A stretch of DNA of 64,000 bases, from assembly GCA_024235175.1 (NCBI GenBank), contig JACKMX010000007.1:124001-188000 (forward strand). The letters are read 5' to 3'. Below are positions 1-7,834 of this stretch, in pieces. The notes under the pieces are model-generated. The model had not been told where the DNA came from. It was given only the letters and a program-made list of their open reading frames with translations, and ran no database searches. Made by a program: the position numbers and the translations under genes. The stretch is from Chromatiaceae bacterium. Its GTDB lineage: Bacteria > Pseudomonadota > Gammaproteobacteria > Chromatiales > Chromatiaceae. Each line of letters opens with the position of its first letter. The stretch's first letter is position 1.

Positions 1-1015
1 GATCTGCGCTCAGCTCCGGCGCCGCACTGCCGGTGGCAGCGCGGCTCTGCAACCGCTCACGTGCGTATGCCACCGCATTCTGATAGGCAACCTCGCTCAG
101 CCCGAGTCCCTGGATGCCGATGGCCAGCCGCTCGGCGTTCATCATGGTAAACATGCAGGCGAGACCCCGGTTTTCAGGTCCGATCAGAAAACCCTGAGCG
201 TTATCGAAGTTGATGACGCAGGTTGACGAGCCCTTGATTCCCATTTTCTGTTCGATAGAGCCGCAATTGACGCCGTTGCGGTGCGCAGGTTCATTGTGAT
301 CATCCGGCAGCAGCTTGGGTACCAGAAACAGGCTGATGCCTCTGACGCCCGGAGGCGCATTCGGCAGGCGCGCCAGCACCAGGTGGATGATATTCTCTGT
401 CAGATCCTGCTCCCCACCGGTGATGAAGATCTTTGTGCCGGTAACGCCGTAGCTGCCATCTTCCCGCGGTTCGGCTTTGGTACGGACCAGTCCCAAATCG
501 GTTCCCGCCTGGGACTCGGTCAGGCACATGGTGCCGCTCCAGACTCCCTCCACCATCTTCGGCAGATAGCGTGCCTTCAACTCATCGGATGCATGGCTGC
601 TGATAGCACTGATCGCGCCCCTGGTGAGTCCCGGATAGAGACTGAAGGAGACATTGGCGGAGGTGAGCATCTCCTCCAGCATGAAGCTGATGGTTTCGGG
701 CAATCCCTGACCGCCCAATTCGGGATCCACCGCCAGCGAACACCAGCCTCCTTCGGTATAGGCACGATAGGCCTCCCTGAACCCATCGGGAGTCGCCACC
801 TCTCCATTCCGGAAACTGCAGCCCTGTCTGTCTCCGCTCTGATTCAGCGGTTGAATCTGCTGTTCGAAAAGCTTGGCGCCTTCTTCCAGAATGGCATCCA
901 CCAGATCCGGGCTGGTCTCCTCGAAGCCGGGCAGGGCGGTTAGCGTCCGGTCGGCTTCAAGCAGCTCATGGTAGACGAACTGCAGATCACGAATTGGGGC
1001 TTTATAGCTCGGCAT
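1..1015 (-). CDS. Acyl-CoA dehydrogenase, C-terminus cut by window edge
   Basis: The first 338 residues of an FAD-dependent acyl-CoA dehydrogenase are visible; the gene continues past position 1. Translation from the ATG at 1015 opens MPSYKAPIRDLQFVYHELL. It carries the CLTESQAGTD and GTKIFITGGEQD motifs that line the FAD and substrate pocket. The long N-terminal segment before the usual domain resembles the DmdC / FadE-like subgroup of about 600 residues. It would oxidise an acyl-CoA at the alpha-beta bond and pass electrons to ETF. It diverges from etfBA, its natural electron acceptor, across an intergenic palindrome that could control both. The substrate cannot be told from the sequence. 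Confidence 0.9.
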   Translation of the reverse strand, partial: MPSYKAPIRDLQFVYHELLEADRTLTALPGFEETSPDLVDAILEEGAKLFEQQIQPLNQSGDRQGCSFRNGEVATPDGFREAYRAYTEGGWCSLAVDPELGGQGLPETISFMLEEMLTSANVSFSLYPGLTRGAISAISSHASDELKARYLPKMVEGVWSGTMCLTESQAGTDLGLVRTKAEPREDGSYGVTGTKIFITGGEQDLTENIIHLVLARLPNAPPGVRGISLFLVPKLLPDDHNEPAHRNGVNCGSIEQKMGIKGSSTCVINFDNAQGFLIGPENRGLACMFTMMNAERLAIGIQGLGLSEVAYQNAVAYARERLQSRAATGSAAPELSAD

Positions 1016-1259
1016 GGGTTCTGGTTCCTGAGGTTCAACCGTCTGTGGCTTGAATCACAAAGCAGCCGGATAGAGGACTCGCAGCGGTTCGCGGAGTTCC
1101 GGAAATTCGCTCCATCTGTTGTAACCGGAAGCAGGGCGATATTGCGGAGATGCCCCTATATCGGCCAGGCCGACAATAAAGATCGTTGCGACTTATGGTA
1201 TAGTCCCCGGCATCTGTTCTGTGTCCCATGGTAACTTCCCTGAGTCGGCGGCCGCTGCG

Positions 1260-1287
1260 TTGACGTTTACGTAAACGTCATTATACT
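1260..1287 (+). promoter_or_regulatory. etfBA promoter overlapped by a perfect 20-bp palindrome
   Basis: TGACGTTTACGTAAACGTCA at 1261-1280 is a perfect inverted repeat. It overlaps a good sigma-70 promoter on the plus strand: TTGACG at 1260-1265, a 16-bp spacer, and TATACT at 1282-1287, about 82 nt before the etfB start. A repressor bound here would block RNA polymerase. From memory the sequence resembles sites of the MerR-family regulator LiuR, which controls branched-chain amino acid and acyl-CoA degradation genes including etf in Proteobacteria; that identity is an inference. No regulator gene lies nearby. The rest of the 1016-1369 gap holds no gene I can recognise. Confidence 0.75.
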
Positions 1288-1369
1288 GAGGCGGGCTTAT
1301 GGGTCAATTCAATGGCGTTACAATCACAACTAAAATTGGATTTCTATACAACTGAATGAAGGGTGAGCG

Positions 1370-2119
1370 ATGAAAATTCTGGTCGCAGTCAAAAGGGTCG
1401 TTGATTACAACGTGAAGATTCGGGTCAAGGCGGATCAGACCGGTGTGGAAACGGCCAATGTGAAAATGTCCATGAATCCTTTTGACGAGATCGCCGTGGA
1501 AGAGGCGGTCCGCATCAAGGAGGCAGGCAAGGCGGAGGAGGTGGTGGTTGTCTCCCTGGGGGTGGCGCAGAGTCAGGAGACCATCCGTTATGCACTGGCA
1601 CTTGGCGCGGACCGGGGTATTCTGGTGCAGACCGATGATCCGCTGCAGCCTCTGGCGGTGGCCAAATTGCTGAAATTCATCGTTGACCGGGAGAGTCCGG
1701 ACCTGGTGATTTTGGGTAAGCAGGCGATCGATGACGATAGTAATCAGACCGCGCAGATGCTCGCAGCACTGCTTGACTGGCCGCAGGCCACCTTCGCCTC
1801 AAAAGTCGAGTTGGGTGAGGGTGATGCCAAGGTAACCAGAGAGATCGATGGTGGACTGGAAACCATCCAAGTAAACCTGCCGACGGTCATTTCCACAGAT
1901 CTGCGGCTCAATGAGCCGCGCTACGCGAAACTGCCCAATATCATGAAGGCCAAGAAAAAACCATTGGAGGTAATTCCTGCAGCTGATACCGGAGTGGATA
2001 CAGCTGCGCGCCTGCTCACGCTGAAGGTGGCTGAACCGCCGCAGCGCAAGGCGGGAATCAGGGTGGCGAGCGTCACGGAACTGCTCGAAAAACTGCGTAA
2101 CGAAGCGAAGGTGATCTGA
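1370..2119 (+). CDS. etfB: Electron transfer flavoprotein beta subunit
   Basis: This 249-residue protein is the small ETF subunit, which binds AMP and docks acyl-CoA dehydrogenases. With EtfA it carries electrons from flavin dehydrogenases to ETF:ubiquinone oxidoreductase. It opens MKILVAVKRVVDYNVKIRVK, as the family does, and has the LGKQAIDDDSNQTAQMLA segment near residues 118-135 that forms the AMP site. Length matches the usual 249-255. An AAGGG ribosome site precedes the ATG. The stop shares one base with the start of etfA (TGATG), implying translational coupling. Confidence 0.97.
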   Translation: MKILVAVKRVVDYNVKIRVKADQTGVETANVKMSMNPFDEIAVEEAVRIKEAGKAEEVVVVSLGVAQSQETIRYALALGADRGILVQTDDPLQPLAVAKLLKFIVDRESPDLVILGKQAIDDDSNQTAQMLAALLDWPQATFASKVELGEGDAKVTREIDGGLETIQVNLPTVISTDLRLNEPRYAKLPNIMKAKKKPLEVIPAADTGVDTAARLLTLKVAEPPQRKAGIRVASVTELLEKLRNEAKVI

Positions 2120-3051
2120 TGACTATTCTGGTAATTGCTGAACACGACAATAACGAATTGAAGGCTGCCACGCTTAACGCGGTTGCCGCGGCCGTGAAAA
2201 TTGGAACGGAGATCGATCTGCTGGTTGCCGGACACAACTGTGCTCCTGTGGCGGAGGCGTGTGCAGGAATCGAAGGGGTAGGCAAAGTTCTGCTGGCCGA
2301 CAATGAGATCTACGGACACCCCTTGGCCGAAAACCTTGCGAAGCTGATTACGGGTCTGGCGCCAGGCTATAGTCATGTTCTGGCGCCCGCCACCACCTCG
2401 GGCAAGAACTTCATGCCACGCGTGGCGGCACAGCTGGATGTGGCACAGATTTCGGAAATCGTCGCGGTTGAGTCGGAAGATACGTTCGTACGTCCCATTT
2501 ACGCTGGCAACGCACTGGAGACGGTTCAGAGCAGGGACAACATCAAACTGATCACGGTGCGCAGCACAGGCTTCGATGCGGTATCCGCGCAGGGCGGCAG
2601 CGCCGGCGTGGAGACGATCGATGCGGCCGGAGCATTTACAGGTGTCTCCTTCGTGGATCAGGAGCTTACGGTTTCGGAGCGCCCCGAACTGACCAGTGCC
2701 CGGATCGTTATTTCAGGTGGCCGCGGTATGGGCAGCGGTGAAAATTTCAAACTGATCGAAGCGGTGGCGGATAAGCTGGGAGCCGCTATCGGCGCCTCCC
2801 GCGCGGCGGTTGATGCGGGCTTTGTACCGAACGACTATCAGGTGGGCCAGACCGGTAAAATCGTCGCACCGGACCTATATATCGCGGTAGGTATTTCGGG
2901 CGCCATTCAGCACCTGGCCGGTATGAAGGATAGCAAGGTGATCGTGGCCATCAACAAGGACGAAGAGGCACCTATCTTTCAGGTGGCCGATTATGGATTG
3001 GTTGCCGATCTGTTTAACGTGCTGCCGGAGCTGGCAGAAGCACTGGAGTGA
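2119..3051 (+). CDS. etfA: Electron transfer flavoprotein alpha subunit
   Basis: This 310-residue FAD-binding subunit of ETF pairs with EtfB in the cytoplasm. The C-terminal FAD domain starts near residue 195 with SGGRGMGSGENF and continues with GQTGKIVAPDLYIAVGISGA and the INKDEEAPIF segment, all diagnostic of the family. Length is normal (about 308-315). The gene overlaps etfB by one base, and the two form an operon under the promoter at 1260. An outer-membrane protein gene follows 52 nt downstream, perhaps in the same transcript. Confidence 0.97.
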   Translation: MTILVIAEHDNNELKAATLNAVAAAVKIGTEIDLLVAGHNCAPVAEACAGIEGVGKVLLADNEIYGHPLAENLAKLITGLAPGYSHVLAPATTSGKNFMPRVAAQLDVAQISEIVAVESEDTFVRPIYAGNALETVQSRDNIKLITVRSTGFDAVSAQGGSAGVETIDAAGAFTGVSFVDQELTVSERPELTSARIVISGGRGMGSGENFKLIEAVADKLGAAIGASRAAVDAGFVPNDYQVGQTGKIVAPDLYIAVGISGAIQHLAGMKDSKVIVAINKDEEAPIFQVADYGLVADLFNVLPELAEALE

Positions 3052-3103
3052 TCGGCAAGGCATATCTCTTGAGTGTGGTTGCAGTAGCGGTCCGTGCAAG
3101 GCG

Positions 3104-4387
3104 ATGTCAGGCCTGGTGAGTGTGGAACGTCAATCTGCTGCACTCATTTTTTTATGCTTGGTTGCTACCCTTCTGCCTGGGAGACTGCCGGCTGCCGGGA
3201 TGGAACTTCGTGGCAGAGCCCAGCTGGGAGGGATCGTCAATGACAATTCGTCCGACAATGTTTTTCCTTCCGGTTTTCTCAGCTTTGATGAAGGGTTCAA
3301 TCTTAACCGCATTGACCTGATAGCCGAGAAAAGGATAGTCACCAATGTCAAACCGAGAATAGGACCCTTCCCCGGCAGCAAACCGGCGCAGGCTGACTGG
3401 GGTTTCAGAACAGATCTTCGATACGGTACGGATGCGGCAATCACCTATGGAGTGGACGATGATCTGCATATCAATCGAAATCAGGACCGCCTGTGGCTGC
3501 TTCCGCAATGGTATCTGCAGGCATACCTGCCTTGGGGCGCGGGAGCCTCGATCATTCTGGGCAGCTGGTTCACCCCGCTGGGGAATGAGATAGGGGCACC
3601 GGTTGATCCGCCAACCTCTTTTTATACCCACTCTTATGCATTTGTTTATCAACCGGTAAAGCATGTAGGCGCGATGGGCGCGGTAAATCTTCCCGTTGCC
3701 CCTGAAACCGGACTCTGGTCACTCGGACTGGGATTGGTTCAGGGTTGGAACAATTTGCGTGATAACAACGACGATAAGACGCTGCTTTTCGATTTGCGCT
3801 GGCGAAGCCGGGATTTTAAAACCTGGATCGATCTGGAGAACATTGTCGGCTACGAACAGTCGGAACAAGGTGTTACCGGGCAGACCCGACCATTCAATGC
3901 GGTAAGCACCGGCGGTGAGGAGTTGATTCGAAGCATGCATTCGCTGACGTTTAGGCATCAGCTGGATGAACGCCGGCATTTTGTCCTGAATGCAGTCTAC
4001 GGCTATCAGGAAGGGGGGGATCTGGTGGCCGACGCCAATAATCCACCCGGGTTTTTGATTGTGGAGGATAGCCGTTGGTATGGCCTCAACCTGAACTACA
4101 CTCATAAGATCAGGAATGACAGCCAGCTGGGTTTCCGGGCGGAATGGTTCAAGGATGAAAGTGGAGCTCACGCACTGCTGCCGGCGGGCGATTACTATGG
4201 CATAACGGCCAACCTGTCATGGTGGCCGTACAAACAGTTGAGGCTTCGTCCGGAGGTGAGGTACGACAGATATTCGGGCAGGGGTTATCCATTTGGCGGA
4301 AGCGTACCGGCGATATTTTTCGGAGAAGAGAAGGAGCAGTGGCTTTTTTCGATTGATCTCACCTGGTTTTTCGATATTCCGATATAG
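3104..4387 (+). CDS. Predicted outer-membrane beta-barrel protein
   Basis: I do not recognise a named family. The 427-residue product has a hydrophobic N-terminal signal (ALIFLCLVATLLPGRLPAAG) followed by about 400 residues rich in alternating aromatic and polar strands typical of a barrel, and ends WLFSIDLTWFFDIPI. The first strands read MELRGRAQLGGIVNDNSSDN. It looks porin-like and could admit small solutes. The ATG at 3104 is chosen because it puts the signal sequence at the start; a GTG at 3116 is also possible. It follows etfA closely and converges with the PilZ gene. Confidence 0.65.
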   Translation: MSGLVSVERQSAALIFLCLVATLLPGRLPAAGMELRGRAQLGGIVNDNSSDNVFPSGFLSFDEGFNLNRIDLIAEKRIVTNVKPRIGPFPGSKPAQADWGFRTDLRYGTDAAITYGVDDDLHINRNQDRLWLLPQWYLQAYLPWGAGASIILGSWFTPLGNEIGAPVDPPTSFYTHSYAFVYQPVKHVGAMGAVNLPVAPETGLWSLGLGLVQGWNNLRDNNDDKTLLFDLRWRSRDFKTWIDLENIVGYEQSEQGVTGQTRPFNAVSTGGEELIRSMHSLTFRHQLDERRHFVLNAVYGYQEGGDLVADANNPPGFLIVEDSRWYGLNLNYTHKIRNDSQLGFRAEWFKDESGAHALLPAGDYYGITANLSWWPYKQLRLRPEVRYDRYSGRGYPFGGSVPAIFFGEEKEQWLFSIDLTWFFDIPI

Positions 4388-4447
4388 TTGTTCCGGTGCG
4401 TTTTCCGGCGAGTGGTGTTTTTGGCATGTACAGCGAATATGCCGGGA

Positions 4448-4855
4448 TCAGTGCCGGAAAGCACCTGCGTAGCGCGCAATCCACTCCGCTGCGGCCTCTT
4501 CGCTGGTCAGCTGCCGGCCCTCCTCATCCTGCACCTTCCAGCGATAACGTTCGATATGGCACAACTGATCGATCATCTGTGCTCTGTATTCCGATTGAGG
4601 GTCGTCGAAGCGTACGCCAACTTCGAAACGATGATTTGTTCTATTGCACCAGACCACGCTGCCATCGACATCGAAATGATGTCTGCCCAAAGGAATTCTG
4701 ATGTGAATGGAGGTGCCGGGCGGAACGTCTTTAGGGGTTGAAAAAGCGAGCCCGCCGCTGCTTATGTTGACCAGCCGTTCAAGGGCCGCCCGGTTTTTCA
4801 GCTCCAGTGAGAACTCCACCGGCATTTCCGAGAGATGTCTGTGATGTCCGCGCAT
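4448..4855 (-). CDS. PilZ domain protein
   Basis: This single-domain PilZ protein (135 residues) probably binds cyclic di-GMP. Both signature elements are present: RxxxR at residues 2-6 (RGHHR) and NxSxxG at 30-35 (NISSGG). The rest follows the PilZ barrel, with VWCNRTNHRFEVGVRFDD near residues 64-81. About 35 extra residues after the barrel hold a short helical tail. The partner is unknown. It lies downstream of the spoVR gene on the same strand after 135 bp, so it may be read by the same transcript or have its own promoter. Confidence 0.88.
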   Translation of the reverse strand: MRGHHRHLSEMPVEFSLELKNRAALERLVNISSGGLAFSTPKDVPPGTSIHIRIPLGRHHFDVDGSVVWCNRTNHRFEVGVRFDDPQSEYRAQMIDQLCHIERYRWKVQDEEGRQLTSEEAAAEWIARYAGAFRH

Positions 4856-4990
4856 TTGACGCTCCTTTTATGGTTAATACCACTTTTCCGTTTCAGGGGT
4901 GCCGGCAGATGGTTTTGCCGCACGACCTGAACAGATTCCTTTTAACTGCATGAACCGGTTTCCGGAATGGGAATCCGCCTCTTATTCGGC

Positions 4991-6514
4991 TCAATCTTCG
5001 GGACAGCTATGGCTGATCGAAGTATGGCCTTTCTCATCGACGCTCTCTATCTGCACTCTGAATCCCCACAGTCTGTGCAGGTGTTTCAGTACCTCCCGGG
5101 TAGAATCGGCCAAGGGTCTTCGCTTGTCAATGTAGTGTCTGAGTGTCAGGGTGCGGTCGCCGGTATGATTTACATTGAATATCTGCAGATTGGGTACCAG
5201 GTTTCCCAGGTCATACTGGTTGCTCAATGCCCGCCGAACACTCTCGTAGCCTCGTGTATTGTGGATTCCGGTCACTTTCATGCTGCTCTCGGCATCGTCG
5301 TCCATGATGGAGAAGAGACGAAACTCGCGAATAATTTTCGGCGACAGATACTGGCCGACAAAGCTCTCGTCTTTGAAATTGCGCATGGCAAAATCGAGCG
5401 TCTCCTGCCAGTTGGAACCGGCGATGTCCGGAAACCACTCCCTGTCCTCATCGTCCGGGCTTTCGCATATGCGTTTGATATCGGTCATCATTTTGAATCC
5501 CAGCGCGTAAGGGTTGATGCCCGAATAGAATCTGCTGTCAAAACCCGGCTGGGCGATGACGTTGCTGTGCGTATGGATGAACTCCAACATGGAAGCGTCG
5601 TTCACCAGCCCTTCATCGTACATGCGATTCATGATTGTGTGGTGCCAGAAGCAGGCCCAACCCTCATTCATCACCTGAGTTTGCCGCTGGGGATAGAAAT
5701 ATTGCGCGATTTTTCTGACGATACGTACGATCTCCCGCTGCCAGGACTCCAGCAAAGGCGCGTTTTTTTCCAGGAAGTAGAGGACGTTCTCCTGCGGCTC
5801 GGCAGGGAAACGTACCTTGTCCTTCTCCTTTTTCTGCTCTTTGCGGATGCCCAGCCGCTGCCAGAGTTCGTGCACATCGTGCTGCAGGCGTTTTTCGCGG
5901 TCGCTCTGGATATACTCTTCGTCCTGCAGCGTACCTCTCGACTTCCTTTTGTAACGGTCAACCCCGATATTCATCAGCGCATGGCAGGAGTCGAGCAGCA
6001 GCTCCACTTCATCCACACCATAGCGCTCTTCGCATTTGGTCACGTAGTTCTTGGCGAATATAAGGTAATCGATAATCGCCTCGGCATCGGTCCAGAGTTT
6101 GAACAGGTAGTTTCCCTTGAAGAAGCTGTTGTGGCCGTAAGCTGCATGCGCTATCACCAGCGCCTGCATCGTCATCGTGTTCTCCTCCATGAGATAGGCT
6201 ATGCAGGGGTTGGAGTTGATAACGATTTCGTACGCCAGATTCATCTGGCCCCGTTTGTAATTGTGCTCGGATATGACAAACTGCTTGCCGAAGCTCCAGT
6301 GGTGATAGCCGATCGGCATACCGACAGAGGCATAAGCGTCCATCATCTGTTCGCTCGATATCAGCTCCAGCTGAACCGGGTAGCAATCAAGGCTGTACAC
6401 ATTTTTTGCTATACGACCGATCTCGTTGTTGAACCGCTCAATCAGTTCGAAAGTCCAGTCCGAACTGGTCGAGATCAGCTTTCCCTTGGCGATCTCCGGC
6501 GAATCTGGACTCAT
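4991..6514 (-). CDS. spoVR: SpoVR / YcgB family protein
   Basis: This 507-residue protein matches the YcgB/SpoVR family in length (E. coli YcgB about 510) and in motifs such as VGMPIGYHHWSFGKQF and NEGWACFWHHTIMNRMYDEG. Biochemical function is unknown. The family co-occurs with YeaG kinase and YeaH in a stationary-phase and nitrogen-stress module, as here. Its ATG overlaps the stop of the DUF444 gene by 4 bp (ATGA), so translation is coupled. It is the last gene of the three-gene operon. Confidence 0.95.
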   Translation of the reverse strand: MSPDSPEIAKGKLISTSSDWTFELIERFNNEIGRIAKNVYSLDCYPVQLELISSEQMMDAYASVGMPIGYHHWSFGKQFVISEHNYKRGQMNLAYEIVINSNPCIAYLMEENTMTMQALVIAHAAYGHNSFFKGNYLFKLWTDAEAIIDYLIFAKNYVTKCEERYGVDEVELLLDSCHALMNIGVDRYKRKSRGTLQDEEYIQSDREKRLQHDVHELWQRLGIRKEQKKEKDKVRFPAEPQENVLYFLEKNAPLLESWQREIVRIVRKIAQYFYPQRQTQVMNEGWACFWHHTIMNRMYDEGLVNDASMLEFIHTHSNVIAQPGFDSRFYSGINPYALGFKMMTDIKRICESPDDEDREWFPDIAGSNWQETLDFAMRNFKDESFVGQYLSPKIIREFRLFSIMDDDAESSMKVTGIHNTRGYESVRRALSNQYDLGNLVPNLQIFNVNHTGDRTLTLRHYIDKRRPLADSTREVLKHLHRLWGFRVQIESVDEKGHTSISHSCPED

Positions 6515-7779
6515 GCCTCTTTCCTTTTGAACAGATCGTGGAAAACCGGATATATCTCCTCGACCGAGGTAATCTGCCGCATTGCGAATGACTCCGACGA
6601 CTTCTGAAGGGACTCATAGGCTTTCCACAGTGCGTGATGTCCGTTGTTGTTAATTTCGACGTAAGCGTAGTACTGGAGCAACGGCAGAATATTGCCACTC
6701 AGCAGATCTGTGCACAGAGGTATATCGTCTATCCAGTCGTCGCCATCGCTGGCCTGCGCCGCGTAAATATTCCAATCGCTGACCGGATAACGCTGTTTGA
6801 TGATATCCAGGGTCAATTTCAGTGCACTGGAAACGATGGTGCCGCCCGATTCTCTGGAGTAGAAAAAGGTCTCTTCATCCACCTCTTCTGCGGCGGTGTG
6901 ATGTCTGATAAATACAACGTCTGTTTTTTCGTAGCTTCGGCTGAGAAACAGATAGAGCAGAATAAAAAATCGTTTGGCGATGTCTTTCGTCTCCTGACTC
7001 ATTGAACTGGAGACATCCATGATGCAGAACATAACTGCCTGGGTAACGGGTTTGGGCTGCGCAATGTACTGGTTGAACTTCAGATCATAGGTGTCTATAA
7101 ACGGTACGCTGTGGATTTTTGCGGAGACAACCTTTATTTTTTCCCGCAGCGCTTTGATTCGCTCTTCGTCCGCCGGTGTTTTCTTCAGCTCCAGATCCAG
7201 CTCTTCCCGCAACTGAGAAAGCAGCTTTTTGTAAGGCGAAGCGATGGCGATTTTGCGGCCCTTTGCCCTGCGCATGGTGCGTATCAGGTTGAGGTTGGCC
7301 GGAACGCCCGTATTGGAAAAGCCGGCTCTGACAATACTTTTACTGGCCTGCTTGAAGATGCTGCTCTTCTTCACCAGGTTGGGCAGTGCCAGCTCTTCGA
7401 ACAACAGGTCAAGATATTCGTCTTTGGAAATTTCGAAAGCAAAATCGTCGTCGGCTTCGCCGCTGTCGGAGCCTTCGCTTCCGCCGCCTTGTCCGGAGTG
7501 CTGTTTTGGTCGTTCAATCTGATCGCCCTTGACGAAATCTTTGTTGCCGGTGAATACACGTTCGGTCACACCGCCCTGTCCATGATGAATGACAGGTTCC
7601 GTGACATCACGGGTTGGAATATTCACCTTCTCACCGGTGCCGATATCGGTAATGGAACGCTTTGTCACCGCTTCCGAAACCGCTTTTTTGATCTGACGCT
7701 TGTAGCGCTTGATCAGGCGCTGACGGTTGACCGCGCTCTTATTGCGACCATCCAGCCTTCGATCTATGATCATGGCCAT
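6511..7779 (-). CDS. yeaH: DUF444 (YeaH) von Willebrand-like protein
   Basis: This 422-residue DUF444 protein matches E. coli YeaH (about 427). The C-terminal half has a von Willebrand A-like fold with a metal-site-like motif VMFCIMDVSSSM. The N-terminal half is charged and glycine/serine-rich (GQGGGSEGSDSGEADD), probably disordered. It opens MAMIIDRRLDGRNKSAVNRQ, typical of the family. It acts with the YeaG kinase in starvation responses; the molecular role is not settled. It lies 55 bp after prkA and overlaps spoVR by 4 bp. Confidence 0.95.
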   Translation of the reverse strand: MAMIIDRRLDGRNKSAVNRQRLIKRYKRQIKKAVSEAVTKRSITDIGTGEKVNIPTRDVTEPVIHHGQGGVTERVFTGNKDFVKGDQIERPKQHSGQGGGSEGSDSGEADDDFAFEISKDEYLDLLFEELALPNLVKKSSIFKQASKSIVRAGFSNTGVPANLNLIRTMRRAKGRKIAIASPYKKLLSQLREELDLELKKTPADEERIKALREKIKVVSAKIHSVPFIDTYDLKFNQYIAQPKPVTQAVMFCIMDVSSSMSQETKDIAKRFFILLYLFLSRSYEKTDVVFIRHHTAAEEVDEETFFYSRESGGTIVSSALKLTLDIIKQRYPVSDWNIYAAQASDGDDWIDDIPLCTDLLSGNILPLLQYYAYVEINNNGHHALWKAYESLQKSSESFAMRQITSVEEIYPVFHDLFKRKEA

Positions 7780-7834
7780 CTGCGTACTCCGAATAGAAGC
7801 CGTTAACTGTTGATGTACACCTCCCAGGTCGTGC

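Noticed and set aside
4967..6607. A 546-codon plus-strand open frame over the spoVR gene
   Set aside because: It is the antisense of spoVR, whose protein sequence is clearly family-like; the plus-strand translation has no domain and no ribosome site.
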